Part shown: piece after piece, positions 8,726-18,150 of the stretch
Numbering within the stretch: position 1 is the first letter of the stretch
Layout: the number at the start of each line of letters is the position of its first letter
Origin: Coprococcus comes ATCC 27758
GTDB taxonomy: Bacteria > Bacillota > Clostridia > Lachnospirales > Lachnospiraceae
Assembly (NCBI RefSeq): GCF_025149785.1
Contig: NZ_CP102277.1
Location: 2,418,001 to 2,482,000 of the forward strand
Direction: 5' to 3'
DNA: 64,000 nucleotides
Translations under genes and position numbers: made by a program
The notes under the pieces: model-generated
The model's input: only the letters and a program-made list of their open reading frames with translations
The model's database searches: none
What the model was told of the DNA's origin: nothing

Positions 8726-8768
8726 GCCAAATGCAGATCCGTTGTGCAAGCACAAATCTGCACTTGGC
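8726..8768 (-). promoter_or_regulatory. Hairpin upstream of glnA
   Basis: A 13-bp stem (GCCAAATGCAGAT with ATCTGCACTTGGC, one G-U) encloses a second small stem TTGTG/CACAA with loop CAAG. It lies about 130 bases before the glnA start. It could be a leader target for the neighbouring ANTAR protein, but its loop does not clearly match the two-hexaloop pattern. Confidence 0.4.
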
Positions 8769-8781
8769 TCATCGCATCCAC

Positions 8782-8818
8782 AAAAAGGGCGTTCTCAATC
8801 CATTTTGAAAACGCCCTT
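8782..8818 (-). terminator. Terminator of pta
   Basis: The stem AAGGGCGTT (8785-8793) pairs with AACGCCCTT (8810-8818) and is followed on the minus strand by TTTTTG, 44 bases after the pta stop. Confidence 0.8.
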
Positions 8819-8861
8819 GTTTGTTATATTATAATTTTCGTCTGAATATTTGTCAATACTC

Positions 8862-9860
8862 TTAGTCTTCTACGAGTGCTGCTGTAATGATTGCCATAGA
8901 ATAAACTTCTTCTGCATTGCATCCACGGGACAGGTCGTTGATCGGTGCATTAAGACCAAGAAGGATCGGTCCGTATGCATCAAAGTTACCAAGTCTCTGT
9001 GCGATCTTATATCCGATGTTACCTGCGTTGATATCCGGGAAGATAAATGTATTTGCCTGACCTGCTACTTCACTGTTCGGGCATTTTGTTCTTGCAACAC
9101 GCGGAGATACAGCTGCATCAAACTGAAGCTCTCCTTCGATCGGAAGTGAAGGATACAGTTCTTTTGCTTTTGCTGCTGCATTACGCATCTTATCTACATC
9201 TTCACCCTTTCCAGATCCAAGTGTAGAGTAGCTTAAGAATGCAACCTTTGGATCGATACCAAAGTGTTTACCACATTCTGCAACTTCCCATGCGATTTCT
9301 GCAAGCTGATCCTCTGATGGTTTGAGATTAATCGCGCAGTCACCCATAGCAAGAACTTCGTTCTCACCTGTAGCTGACGGACGAACCAAAATGAAGCAGG
9401 AAGATACACAGCTTGATCCCGGTTTGGTCTTGATCAGCTGAAGTGCCGGACGTACGGTATCTGCTGTAGAGTAAGTAGCTCCTCCAAGAAGTGCGTCTGC
9501 AACTCCCATCTTAACCAGCATGGTTCCAAAATAGTTGTTTTTCTTAAGTGTCTTTGCTGCCTGCTCCGGTGTAACACCTTTGCTCTTACGAAGTTCGCAG
9601 AACAGTTCTACCATCTCGTCAAATCTCTCATAATCATCCGGATCAATGATCTCTCCGCCACGGATGTTGTATCCATACTTTTCAGCTGCTTCTAATACTG
9701 CTTCTTTATTTCCAACAAGAATTGGTGTAAGGAAGCTTCCTGCTAAAAGACGGGAAGCTGCCTCAAGAATTCTCTCATCTGTTCCTTCTGTAAAAACGAT
9801 CGTTTTTGGATTTTTCTTCAGCTCTTGAATCATCATGCCGAAGCCTTTCATATTGTCCAT
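8862..9860 (-). CDS. pta: Phosphate acetyltransferase
   Basis: Pta interconverts acetyl-CoA and acetyl-phosphate, the first step of acetate formation with ATP gain via acetate kinase. The 332-residue protein is the short Pta form without N-terminal regulatory domains. Visible motifs are KTIVFTEGTDERIL near the start, ADALLGGATYST in the middle and ANTFIFPDINAGNIGYKI near the C-terminus. The ATG at 9860 was chosen over the adjacent TTG because AGGAGG sits 7 bases upstream. ackA is not adjacent, unlike many Firmicutes. A TetR regulator lies just upstream on the same strand. Confidence 0.96.
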   Translation of the reverse strand: MDNMKGFGMMIQELKKNPKTIVFTEGTDERILEAASRLLAGSFLTPILVGNKEAVLEAAEKYGYNIRGGEIIDPDDYERFDEMVELFCELRKSKGVTPEQAAKTLKKNNYFGTMLVKMGVADALLGGATYSTADTVRPALQLIKTKPGSSCVSSCFILVRPSATGENEVLAMGDCAINLKPSEDQLAEIAWEVAECGKHFGIDPKVAFLSYSTLGSGKGEDVDKMRNAAAKAKELYPSLPIEGELQFDAAVSPRVARTKCPNSEVAGQANTFIFPDINAGNIGYKIAQRLGNFDAYGPILLGLNAPINDLSRGCNAEEVYSMAIITAALVED

Positions 9861-9902
9861 CAAATTGCCTCCTTATTTCGTGTGTTCGATACTTTCACAT
9901 AT

Positions 9903-9930
9903 ACTTTACCACGTTTTTTTGGGATTGCAA
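9903..9930 (-). promoter_or_regulatory. Putative pta promoter
   Basis: TTGCAA and TAAAGT are separated by 16 bases on the minus strand, about 40 bases ahead of the pta start codon. Confidence 0.5.
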
Positions 9931-9990
9931 TTTAATTAAATTTTTAACAAGGATTGTATTTAAAAATAACCAAAAACCGGCGTTTTTTTC

Positions 9991-10695
9991 TTATTTACGG
10001 TATCCTTTATAGCCTTTCAGATTGTTGGCAAGAGCCATAACGATCGTATCTACATCATCTACCATCAGTTTTACACGTTCCGGAATCTGCTCTTCCTCTA
10101 TCCCGTTTTCATATACATCTTTGAAATAGCCTTCAAAGAGCATACACACCATCCGGTTTAATTTTACTGCATTGTCATATGTAATACCACCAACATTGAT
10201 ACACCGCTTGCACATCTCAAAATCACGTGCCAGAAAGCTTGGTGTCTGAAGCATATTGTAGAAAAAACGGTTAACATTTACAATATCTTCCGGAAACATT
10301 TCATAATATTCCCGCATTGCTTCTTTGAGTTTTACATTGTTATACTCAAAAAATAACAGATTATATGCTTCCGGATTATGAAATGCCTCCGTTGCATAAC
10401 AATCCCACACACCTACATATACCTGCCACATATTCTTCCAGGATTTCTCAGCCTCATTCAGCCTGTCTATGTAACCGGTTAAAATTCTGAGTTCTGCATA
10501 GTATAAAAGTTCAGACACATTATCAAAGTACCTGTACAGACTTGCTGATGAGCACCCCATCTCCTTAGCAATCCTGCGGATAGATACTGCCTGAATCCCT
10601 TCTTGCTGAATGATCTCATGTGCTTTCTGGATATAATCCCTTCTGGATAATCCTTTAAAATAATTGCTGCTCGTACTCTGCTTCTGTTCTTCCAT
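9991..10695 (-). CDS. TetR/AcrR-family transcriptional regulator
   Basis: This 234-residue protein carries an N-terminal TetR helix-turn-helix (about residues 18-63: RRDYIQKAHEIIQ, SIRRIAKEMGCSSASLYRYF). The C-terminal ligand domain is not assignable. GAGAGG precedes the ATG. It ends 131 bases before the pta start on the same strand and is preceded by the terminator of the phosphate regulon, so it is probably monocistronic. Its target is unknown; it may control itself or pta. Confidence 0.88.
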   Translation of the reverse strand: MEEQKQSTSSNYFKGLSRRDYIQKAHEIIQQEGIQAVSIRRIAKEMGCSSASLYRYFDNVSELLYYAELRILTGYIDRLNEAEKSWKNMWQVYVGVWDCYATEAFHNPEAYNLLFFEYNNVKLKEAMREYYEMFPEDIVNVNRFFYNMLQTPSFLARDFEMCKRCINVGGITYDNAVKLNRMVCMLFEGYFKDVYENGIEEEQIPERVKLMVDDVDTIVMALANNLKGYKGYRK

Positions 10696-10826
10696 AGTTG
10701 CCTCTCATTTTCCATGTGAATCTCTACACAGATTGTATCCGGCACTCTTCCATACCGAATTCAACCATTTTTTAATTTTAGTCATATTACTCTTTATTAT
10801 ACATGATTCTGTTTTTGATATAAAAT

Positions 10827-10860
10827 AGAAAAAAGCTATAATATTTCATAGCTTTTTTCT
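10827..10860. terminator. Bidirectional terminator after the sensor kinase gene
   Basis: A perfect 13-bp stem (AGAAAAAAGCTAT with its complement) provides T runs on both strands. On the minus strand it ends the pst-pho operon. Confidence 0.85.
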
Positions 10861-10899
10861 ATACATTATACATTTAATTTCCCAATTGTAAACAGTTTT

Positions 10900-12216
10900 T
10901 TAACAATGAAAAATAAGCTCCATTTTTGTACCTTTTCCTTCTTCACTTTCCACATGGATTTCTGCGTTATGCAAAAGTGCTCCATGCTTTACAATTGAAA
11001 GACCCAGACCTGTTCCACCGGTCTCTCTGGAATGGCTCTTATCCACCCGGTAAAAACGCTCAAAAATACGATCCTGATGCTCTTTTGGGATTCCGATTCC
11101 GGTATCCTGGACAATGACTTTTTTCCCATTCAGTGTATTTCCAACCCAGATATTTACTTTTCCATTTTCTTTATTGTATTTGATCGCATTTTCACAGATG
11201 TTGTAGATCATCTCATCCAGGATCTGACGGATTCCAAAACATTCCACATGTTCTCCTACCACTTCAACCTGTATTCTGCGTTTTTCTGCCTGAAGTGCCA
11301 GACGGCTCACAATCTCCCTTGTCATCTGATACAGATCCACATTCTCTTTTTCAAGCTCCACACTGCCCTCATCCAGCTTTGACAGCTTGATAATATCACC
11401 GACCAGGGTGATCATCCTGCTTGCCTCTTTATAGATCCGTTCACTGAATCCCTGCATATCTTCCGATTTTACAAGACCGTTCATCATAATTTCTGCATAT
11501 CCCGAAATCGAGGTCAGAGGAGTCTTCAGCTCATGGGAAACATTTGCAGAGAATTCTCTCCTCATCTGTTCAATTGCTGCTTTTTCTTTATTCTGCCTGT
11601 CAATTCTTTCAAGCAGCGGATGCAACTCTTCATATACATCATTTTCCAGTGGTTCTTCCAGATCCAGATTGTTAATCGGTGCAATCAGCCTTTTCACCTG
11701 ATGCCTTGTCATAAACCATGCAACACACCCCATCATGACCCCGATCGCAATCATATACGGTAAGATCATAAATGCTGTATTCCAGACCGTATCCATGCCT
11801 CTTGACACACGCAGGACAGAGCTATCATCCATCTTCAACGCATAATAGTACATCTCCTGTCCTTTGCTGTCTGACATACGGATATCCTGCCCACTGCCAT
11901 TTGCCAATGCCTCTTTGAATTCTTTTCTTGATTTGTGGTTTGCCAGCGTTTCCTGATCATCTCCGGTATCATAAAGTACTTTTCCGTCTTTATCGATCCA
12001 TGTTACCCGGGTGTTCTTACTGACCTTATCCATGGTGCCAAAATATTCTTCTCCGGATATATCTATTGCCGCCCGGATATATTCTGCCTCCTGAACCAGT
12101 TCACTGCGCCGGATATCCAGCGCCTGCCGGTAAATAACCAGAGTAACCAGAATATATGAGATCAGGAGTGACATCGTAACCACAAAAATCATACTTTTCT
12201 GGATTCTATTTCGCAT
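10900..12216 (-). CDS. PhoR-type sensor histidine kinase
   Basis: This 438-residue membrane kinase probably senses phosphate status through the Pst complex and PhoU. A transmembrane helix at about residues 9-30 is followed by an extracytoplasmic domain and a second helix near 150-172. The H-box VSHELKTPLTS has its phospho-accepting His near residue 230. The N-box IYNICENAIKYN and the G-boxes DTGIGIP and GGTGLGLSIVKHG follow. The start overlaps the response-regulator gene by 11 bases, indicating coupled translation. It is the last gene of the phosphate operon. Confidence 0.93.
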   Translation of the reverse strand: MRNRIQKSMIFVVTMSLLISYILVTLVIYRQALDIRRSELVQEAEYIRAAIDISGEEYFGTMDKVSKNTRVTWIDKDGKVLYDTGDDQETLANHKSRKEFKEALANGSGQDIRMSDSKGQEMYYYALKMDDSSVLRVSRGMDTVWNTAFMILPYMIAIGVMMGCVAWFMTRHQVKRLIAPINNLDLEEPLENDVYEELHPLLERIDRQNKEKAAIEQMRREFSANVSHELKTPLTSISGYAEIMMNGLVKSEDMQGFSERIYKEASRMITLVGDIIKLSKLDEGSVELEKENVDLYQMTREIVSRLALQAEKRRIQVEVVGEHVECFGIRQILDEMIYNICENAIKYNKENGKVNIWVGNTLNGKKVIVQDTGIGIPKEHQDRIFERFYRVDKSHSRETGGTGLGLSIVKHGALLHNAEIHVESEEGKGTKMELIFHC

Positions 12217-12886
12217 CGATCTCTCCTATACGGTATCCCACTCCCCGGACAGTCTCAATATATTCTCCTGCCTGTCCCAGCTTCTGGCGCAGGGTTCTTA
12301 CATGGACATCTACCGTTCTGGTCTCACCGTCAAAATCATATCCCCAGATTTCTTCCAGTAATTTATCTCTTGTCAGAACAATATTCTGATTCTCCATAAG
12401 TTTTCTCAACAGCTCATATTCTTTCAATGTTAATGCTACCGGTTCTCCCGCTACCGTTACTTCATGCTTTTTACGGTCCATGCGGATCTCACCCAGCACA
12501 TAGGTATCATCCTCTTCTTTTTTTGATGTCCGTCTGAGTACTGCACGGATTCTGGATACCAGTTCCATCATTCCAAATGGTTTGGTCACATAATCATCTG
12601 CTCCCGCATCCAGTCCCATGACCTTGTCATATTCTGCACCCTTTGCCGTAACCATGATGACCGGAATATCTTTGGTTCTCCCGGAAGTCTTCAGCTTCTT
12701 CAGGATCTCCATTCCATCTTCTCCAGGGAGCATGATATCAAGCAAAATCAGCTCTGGCAGTTCCTCTGCCAGAGCTTCAAAGAATGATGTGCCTTCTTCA
12801 AATCCACGGGCCTCAAATCCCGTAGTCTCAAGTGTATATACTACTAATTCCCGGATGTTCGCTTCATCCTCCACACAAAAAATCAT
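12206..12886 (-). CDS. PhoB/PhoP-type response regulator (OmpR family)
   Basis: This is a 226-residue regulator. The receiver domain has the acidic pocket (VEDE at residues 5-8), the phosphoacceptor Asp in LILLDIMLPGEDG and the Lys in DDYVTKPFG. The C-terminal winged-helix domain ends in VDVHVRTLRQKLG and a standard DNA-binding wing. AAAGGAG precedes the ATG. It lies between phoU and its kinase, so it is the likely activator of the PHO-box-like promoter ahead of pstS. Confidence 0.94.
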   Translation of the reverse strand: MIFCVEDEANIRELVVYTLETTGFEARGFEEGTSFFEALAEELPELILLDIMLPGEDGMEILKKLKTSGRTKDIPVIMVTAKGAEYDKVMGLDAGADDYVTKPFGMMELVSRIRAVLRRTSKKEEDDTYVLGEIRMDRKKHEVTVAGEPVALTLKEYELLRKLMENQNIVLTRDKLLEEIWGYDFDGETRTVDVHVRTLRQKLGQAGEYIETVRGVGYRIGEIDAK

Positions 12887-12908
12887 TCTCGTTCTCCTTT
12901 AATTTCTT

Positions 12909-13565
12909 TTAGATTGCAGTTCCGCCTGCATGAATACCTGTAATTGAAAATTCAACCCACTCTGCAATATTTGTTGCATGATCTCCGATCCTCTCCAGAT
13001 ATTTCGCAATCATGATCAAGTCGATTGCCTCATCTCCGGCACTTCCTTTGTGATCGGAAATAAATTTTACCAGATCTCCTTTTACCAGATCAAAAAGATC
13101 ATCTACCTCATCATCTGCTGCCATGACACTTCTTGCAAGCTCCAGATCTTTCTGTACATAGGCAGATACACTGTCTCTTACCATCTTTACAGTCGCCTCT
13201 GCCATCCGGTTAATATCCTTCAGATTCTTTTCCTCTGTTGATTTTGTTGCGATCACAATATCTGCAATATCCGCAGTCTGATCTCCGATACGTTCCATAT
13301 CCGTGATCATCTTAAGTGATGCCGAGATCCTTCGCAGATCCCGCGCTACCGGCTGTTGCTGAAGCAAAAGCTTCAGGCAGAGATTTTCAATTTCTTTTTC
13401 CATCTGATCGATCTCGCTGTCTGCTGTAATGACAGCCTTTGCTCTGGCAATATCATGTCCTTCCAGAGCTCCTGTTGCTTCCTCGATTGCCGTCTCGCAA
13501 AGTTCTCCCATATGGATAAGCATCTCATTAAGTTCTTCCAGCTGTCTGTCAAATCTGTTCCGCAT
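12909..13565 (-). CDS. phoU: Phosphate transport regulator PhoU
   Basis: PhoU is a 218-residue all-helical cytoplasmic protein with two similar three-helix repeats. E/DxxxD-type metal sites are seen in SEIDQMEKEIENLC and DDEVDDLFDLV. It links the Pst transporter to the sensor kinase and restrains the response under phosphate sufficiency. It abuts pstB with no gap and is followed after 22 bases by the response regulator. Confidence 0.95.
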   Translation of the reverse strand: MRNRFDRQLEELNEMLIHMGELCETAIEEATGALEGHDIARAKAVITADSEIDQMEKEIENLCLKLLLQQQPVARDLRRISASLKMITDMERIGDQTADIADIVIATKSTEEKNLKDINRMAEATVKMVRDSVSAYVQKDLELARSVMAADDEVDDLFDLVKGDLVKFISDHKGSAGDEAIDLIMIAKYLERIGDHATNIAEWVEFSITGIHAGGTAI

Positions 13566-14315
13566 TTAACCAAACCTCCCTGTAATATAATCTTCTGTCC
13601 TCTTATCGGACGGAATCGAGAATAATTTTTCAGTATCATTATATTCTACAACTTCTCCAAGAAGGAAAAATGCGGTATTGTCCGACACTCGGACTGCCTG
13701 CTGCATATTATGTGTTACCATAACGATAGTATAATCTTTTTTCAGTTCCATCGCAAGGTCTTCTATCTTGGATGTTGAGATCGGATCCAGTGCGGAAGTC
13801 GGTTCATCCATCAGAAGTACTTCCGGTTCTACTGCAAGTGCACGTGCAATGCAAAGTCTCTGCTGCTGTCCACCGGACATGCCAAGTGCACTCTTTTTCA
13901 GACGGTCCTTACACTCGTCCCAGATAGCTGCATTACGCAGTGATTTTTCTACAATATCATCCAGTTTTGCCTTTGAACGGATTCCATGCGTTCTCGGTCC
14001 GTAAGCAATATTATCATAAATGCTCATCGGGAATGGATTTGGTTTCTGGAATACCATTCCGACTCTTTTTCTCAGGACATTTACGTCCATTCCTTTAAAA
14101 ATATTCTGTCCGTCCAGAAGGATTTCGCCGTCAATCCGGCATCCTTCTACCAGATCATTCATACGGTTGATCGACTTGAGAAGTGTGGATTTACCACAAC
14201 CACTCGGTCCGATGAACGCGGTGATCTTATTTGGCTCGATCTCAAGGTTAATGTTTTTCAGTGCCTTGAAATCGCCATAATATAAATCAAGATTTTTTAC
14301 ACTTATCTTTGACAT
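13566..14315 (-). CDS. pstB: Phosphate ABC transporter ATP-binding protein
   Basis: PstB is the 249-residue ATPase of the high-affinity phosphate importer. The P-loop GPSGCGKST is near residue 33, the signature [11 protein letters not shown] near 144 and Walker [13 protein letters not shown] near 168. It lies between pstA and phoU. The sequence [17 protein letters not shown] is the PstB-specific Q-loop region. Confidence 0.97.
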   Translation of the reverse strand: MSKISVKNLDLYYGDFKALKNINLEIEPNKITAFIGPSGCGKSTLLKSINRMNDLVEGCRIDGEILLDGQNIFKGMDVNVLRKRVGMVFQKPNPFPMSIYDNIAYGPRTHGIRSKAKLDDIVEKSLRNAAIWDECKDRLKKSALGMSGGQQQRLCIARALAVEPEVLLMDEPTSALDPISTSKIEDLAMELKKDYTIVMVTHNMQQAVRVSDNTAFFLLGEVVEYNDTEKLFSIPSDKRTEDYITGRFG

Positions 14316-14328
14316 TTTCTTTTCCTCT

Positions 14329-15216
14329 CTATGCTTTCGTCAGTTTCTTCGCAACCACACCGGAAAGGGTGTTGATCGCAACAACCAGTACAAGCAAAAT
14401 AACAGCTGTCGCATACGCCTGGTTCATATACAGTCCTTCGCTTGACAGCATATACATATGGATTGCCAGTGTCCGACCGGAACCAAGTACATTCTTTGGC
14501 ACCTGTGCAACCGTTCCTGCTGTATAAATCAGTGCTGCCGTCTCTCCTACGATACGTCCAATGGCAAGGATCACACCCGCAAGGATTCCAGGAACTGCCG
14601 ATGGAAGCACGATACGGAATACAGTACGGAGCTTTCCGGCTCCAAGTCCAAAGCTTCCTTCTCTGTAAGAATCCGGAACTGCTTTAAGTGCTTCTTCTGT
14701 CTGGCGCATGATCAGCGGAAGAATCATAATCGATAAAGTAAATGCACCTGCCAGAACGGAAAATCCCCATTTCAGCGTATTTACAAAGAACAGCATACCA
14801 AACAGACCATATACGATAGACGGAATGCCCGAAAGAGTCTCCGTCGTCAGGCGGATCACTTCGATAAATTTATTCCCCTTTCCTGCGTATTCCACAAGAA
14901 AGATTGCTGAAAAAATACCAAATGGTACTGCGATCAAAAGCGAAAGCAGTGTCATAACAACCGTATTGATCAATGCCGGTATAACAGATGCATTGTCCGA
15001 TGTATAATGTAATGAAAATAATGACGGTTTAATATACGGAATTCCATTGATCAAAATATAAAAAATCAAGAACAGGAGCAATGCAAACGTGATAAATGTC
15101 GCAAGCATCACAAGAAACATCAAAATCATGGATCCCGGATGTCTCAGATAGCTTTTTATCTTATCTGTAAAATTTTCCCGGTTGATATAAACAGGTTTTT
15201 TCGTCTGATCACTCAT
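14329..15216 (-). CDS. pstA: Phosphate ABC transporter permease PstA
   Basis: PstA is one of the two membrane subunits of the phosphate importer. The start at 15216 ([10 protein letters not shown]) is chosen because AGGAGGGG lies just upstream and the 8-base overlap with pstC gives translational coupling; this yields 295 residues. About six transmembrane segments are visible, with an N-terminal soluble tail and the ATPase-contact loop ([21 protein letters not shown] shortened here as [14 protein letters not shown]). Confidence 0.94.
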   Translation of the reverse strand: MSDQTKKPVYINRENFTDKIKSYLRHPGSMILMFLVMLATFITFALLLFLIFYILINGIPYIKPSLFSLHYTSDNASVIPALINTVVMTLLSLLIAVPFGIFSAIFLVEYAGKGNKFIEVIRLTTETLSGIPSIVYGLFGMLFFVNTLKWGFSVLAGAFTLSIMILPLIMRQTEEALKAVPDSYREGSFGLGAGKLRTVFRIVLPSAVPGILAGVILAIGRIVGETAALIYTAGTVAQVPKNVLGSGRTLAIHMYMLSSEGLYMNQAYATAVILLVLVVAINTLSGVVAKKLTKA

Positions 15217-16102
15217 GTTCACCCCTCCTCTTAAGCAGCGCAACACTAAAATTGATGATCAGGATAAATACAAAAAGTACAACTCCTGTAGCAATCAGCG
15301 CTTCCCTGTGAAGTCCGGTCGCATATCCCATCTCAATTACAATATTACCAGTCAGAGTACGGACACCGAGCAGAATATTATTGACCAGTCTAGGCTGGTT
15401 TCCTGCAATCATAATAACTGCCATGGTCTCACCGATCGCACGTCCGATTCCAAGTACGATTCCTGTAATCACACCGGACTTTGCCGCCGGAATCACAACT
15501 TTGAAAATACTTCTTTCCTGGGTTGCTCCAAGTGCCAGCGAGCCTTCATAGTACTGTGGTGGCACTGCACGCATTGCACTTTCTGTTGTCCCGATGATCG
15601 TTGGAAGGATCATCATACCAAGTACAATTGATGTAGTCAGGATTCCTTTTCCATCTCCGGATTTTTCAACCAGTCCCATCATCTTTAAAGTTCTTCCGAA
15701 GTCCCGAATGATCGGAACTACGATCACCATGCCGAAGAAACCATATACAACTGACGGAATTCCCGCAAGCAGTTCAGTTGCTGCTTTTAACGGTCTGTAA
15801 ATTTTCTTCGGGCAATACATAGCCATAAATACCGAAGTCAGAATTCCGATCGGCACACCAAATATAATTGCTCCTGCCGTCACATAGATACTTCCGATGA
15901 TCATCGGAAAAATACCAAAAAGTTCATTTCCCGGACGCCAGATATCACCGGTTATAAATTTTACAAATCCTATCTGTCTGATTGCAGGGATTCCATTTGC
16001 AAACAAGAAAATGCAAATGAGAGCTACCGCCAGCACCGAAGTGCAGGCGGCAATGAAGAACACTCCCTGCATGACTTTTTCAGTCCATGCTTTTGATTTC
16101 AT
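15209..16102 (-). CDS. pstC: Phosphate ABC transporter permease PstC
   Basis: PstC is the 297-residue partner permease of PstA, with about six transmembrane helices. The family segment GIPSVVYGFFGM and the coupling loop YYEGSLALGATQERSIFKVV are visible. It follows pstS by 20 bases. PstC and PstA together form the phosphate channel. Confidence 0.95.
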   Translation of the reverse strand: MKSKAWTEKVMQGVFFIAACTSVLAVALICIFLFANGIPAIRQIGFVKFITGDIWRPGNELFGIFPMIIGSIYVTAGAIIFGVPIGILTSVFMAMYCPKKIYRPLKAATELLAGIPSVVYGFFGMVIVVPIIRDFGRTLKMMGLVEKSGDGKGILTTSIVLGMMILPTIIGTTESAMRAVPPQYYEGSLALGATQERSIFKVVIPAAKSGVITGIVLGIGRAIGETMAVIMIAGNQPRLVNNILLGVRTLTGNIVIEMGYATGLHREALIATGVVLFVFILIINFSVALLKRRGEHE

Positions 16103-16122
16103 TCTTTAATTTCCTCTTTTAT

Positions 16123-17052
16123 TTATTTGGAAACTTCATCCCATGTTGTAACATCCCCAACATAGATTGATTTTACCTGATCTGCTGAAAGCTCATCTGC
16201 CGTGTTAGCTTTATTTACGATCACTGCAATACCATCTGTTGCGATTACTGTTGCTTCAAGTTCTGAAGCTTCGTCATCTTTCAGTTCTCTGGATGCCATA
16301 CCGATGTCATAGCTTCCTTCAATCGTAGATGTCATACCTGTTGTAGAATCTGAAGTCTGAAGCTCAATGTCTGCATTTGGGTTTACTTTCTTATATGCTT
16401 CAATCAGTTTTTCCATCAGCGGTGATACAGAAGAAGATCCACCTACTACACATTTTCCAGATGGTTTTGATCCTGCATAAGCTTCTACATCCGATACCGG
16501 AATGTATTTTTCATTTGATACGATTTCCTGTCCTTCTGTACTCATAATATATGCCATAAAATCTTTTGCAACTTCATTATCAAGATCTTTCTTCACTGCA
16601 ATATTGAAAGGTCTTGACACTTTGTAAGAACCATTTTCGATATTGTCTGCTGTGGCTTCTGCTCCGTCAATCTTCAGAGCCTTTACGCTGTCATTTAAAG
16701 ATCCGAGTGATACATAACCGATTGCATATTCGTCACCTGCTACAGTTGTAAGCATTACCGATGTATTATTTGTAATCTGCGCATCTGTTGTTGTCATATC
16801 TACTTTCGTTCCGTCTGACTGTTTTTCTTCTATTCCGAACAGCTCAATGAAAGCTCCTCTTGTACCGGATCCATCTTCACGGGATACGATTGTGATATCA
16901 TTTGATGTATCAAAATCACTTCCGCTATCTGCGCTGCTGTTATCCGTACTGCCCTCTGCGCTCTTGTCAGATGATGATCCTCCGCATCCAACTGCCATTG
17001 TTGCTGCCATTGCTGCTATAAGTGCTACTGCCATTAATTTTCTGAATTTCAT
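16123..17052 (-). CDS. pstS: Phosphate-binding lipoprotein PstS
   Basis: PstS is the 309-residue extracytoplasmic phosphate receptor. The signal peptide ends in the lipobox MAVGC with a Cys near residue 23, followed by a low-complexity Ser/Gly/Asp linker. The two phosphate-binding half-sites resemble SREDGSGTRGAF and GGSSSVSPLMEK. The order of the two lobes (the SREDGSGTR segment before the GSSSV segment) is opposite to that in E. coli PstS, where the GSSSV-type segment comes first; this layout is, as far as I recall, a known variant in Firmicutes. CGGAGG precedes the ATG. It is the first gene of the pst operon. Confidence 0.94.
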   Translation of the reverse strand: MKFRKLMAVALIAAMAATMAVGCGGSSSDKSAEGSTDNSSADSGSDFDTSNDITIVSREDGSGTRGAFIELFGIEEKQSDGTKVDMTTTDAQITNNTSVMLTTVAGDEYAIGYVSLGSLNDSVKALKIDGAEATADNIENGSYKVSRPFNIAVKKDLDNEVAKDFMAYIMSTEGQEIVSNEKYIPVSDVEAYAGSKPSGKCVVGGSSSVSPLMEKLIEAYKKVNPNADIELQTSDSTTGMTSTIEGSYDIGMASRELKDDEASELEATVIATDGIAVIVNKANTADELSADQVKSIYVGDVTTWDEVSK

Positions 17053-17108
17053 AATACTAAAATCCTCCGTTTTATGTGTTTTTGTTTTTTCTTTTCTTCA
17101 CGGTCTCT

Positions 17109-17163
17109 ATCATATAAAATGGTTGTAAAATCTGAAATCCTGGCTGTGTAAAGTTTTTGTTAA
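17109..17163 (-). promoter_or_regulatory. PHO-box-like activated promoter of the pst operon
   Basis: On the minus strand TTAACA-N5-TTTACA (17147-17163) matches the PhoP direct-repeat pattern. With the same 11-base period, TTTTAC and TTTTAT recur nearer the -10 element TATGAT (17109-17114). There is no good -35 box, as expected for an activator-dependent promoter. Confidence 0.65.
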
Positions 17164-17187
17164 ATATGATTTTTTTCTGTTCGGGGT

Positions 17188-17253
17188 CAAAAAAGCAGGA
17201 GCAGTCAGTTAACGTTGAGTATACTCCTCAACAATCAATTGACTGCTCCTGCT
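17188..17253 (-). terminator. Strong terminator after the alarmone synthetase gene
   Basis: A long stem (AGCAGGAGCAGTCAGTT from 17194, with its complement ending at 17253) encloses an inner GTTGAG/CTCAAC stem. On the minus strand it is followed by TTTTTTG. Confidence 0.85.
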
Positions 17254-17280
17254 TTCTTATAATTACTTTCTTGTGTTTCT

Positions 17281-17988
17281 TTATCGGATCATAGGATTCT
17301 CAATGATCTCCGCATCCACTTCTTCTGTTTTCTCCGGAACCGGCTTCTCACCGCCTTCTTTCAGACATTCCAGAATTGCTTCATTCAGTGACAGCATCTT
17401 GTCATCCAGTGCCGATACCATATCCGCACATTCCTTTAGTTCCCGGCTGATATACTCCGGTGCCTGTCCTTCAAACTTGTAATAAATCTTATGCTCCAGA
17501 CTCGCCCAGAAATCCATCGCAATTGTCCTGATCTGGATCTCGACCTTCGTATCCACCACACTGTCCGACAGAAAAATCGGAACGGACACCAGCATGTGGT
17601 AGCTCTTGTATCCACTTTCCTTCGGATTCTTGATATAGTCTTTGATCGACAGAACCTTTAAGTCGCTCTGATTCCCGATCATCTCCGCAAGCCGGTAAAT
17701 ATCGGATGTAAACGAACAGATCAGACGGACTCCTGCGATATCATTGACATAGCGTACCATGTTCTCAATACTTGTCTCATATCCGTACCGCTTCAGCTTT
17801 TTCACAATACTTTCTGCGGATTTGATCCTGGTCTTGATATGCTCGATCGGATTATATCTGTGTACATGTTGAAATTCATCGTTCAGTATCTCCAGCTTCG
17901 TCCCTACTTCTTTCAATGCGGAATTGTAAAGAAACATGACGGTCTTCCAGCTGTCTACGTCATCGTAATACTTCATTGCTGACTGCAT
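17281..17988 (-). CDS. Small alarmone synthetase, RelQ/YjbM-type (p)ppGpp synthetase
   Basis: This 235-residue GTP pyrophosphokinase consists of a RelA/SpoT synthetase domain alone, without HD hydrolase or TGS/ACT regions. Conserved pieces are RIKSAESIVKKLKRYG, DIAGVRLIC, KESGYKSYH and VEIQIRTIAMDFWASLEHK. The start at 17988 (MQSAMKYYDD) is preferred over a longer in-frame start because GGGGAG lies close upstream and the protein then has the family length. It makes (p)ppGpp in the cytoplasm, usually in response to envelope or metabolic stress. Confidence 0.92.
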   Translation of the reverse strand: MQSAMKYYDDVDSWKTVMFLYNSALKEVGTKLEILNDEFQHVHRYNPIEHIKTRIKSAESIVKKLKRYGYETSIENMVRYVNDIAGVRLICSFTSDIYRLAEMIGNQSDLKVLSIKDYIKNPKESGYKSYHMLVSVPIFLSDSVVDTKVEIQIRTIAMDFWASLEHKIYYKFEGQAPEYISRELKECADMVSALDDKMLSLNEAILECLKEGGEKPVPEKTEEVDAEIIENPMIR

Positions 17989-18150
17989 GTAATCTCCCCT
18001 TTTTATGTATACTTCCCTCCGGAATCTATCTCCCTTTTTCGTCCCGAAAGTAAAATCAGTATACCATTTTTTCTCTTTGAAATCTATACAGCCCGGGCAA
18101 GCTTCATAGTATTTTAATAAATTAGATAATCTCAATCTGACACATTTCTT

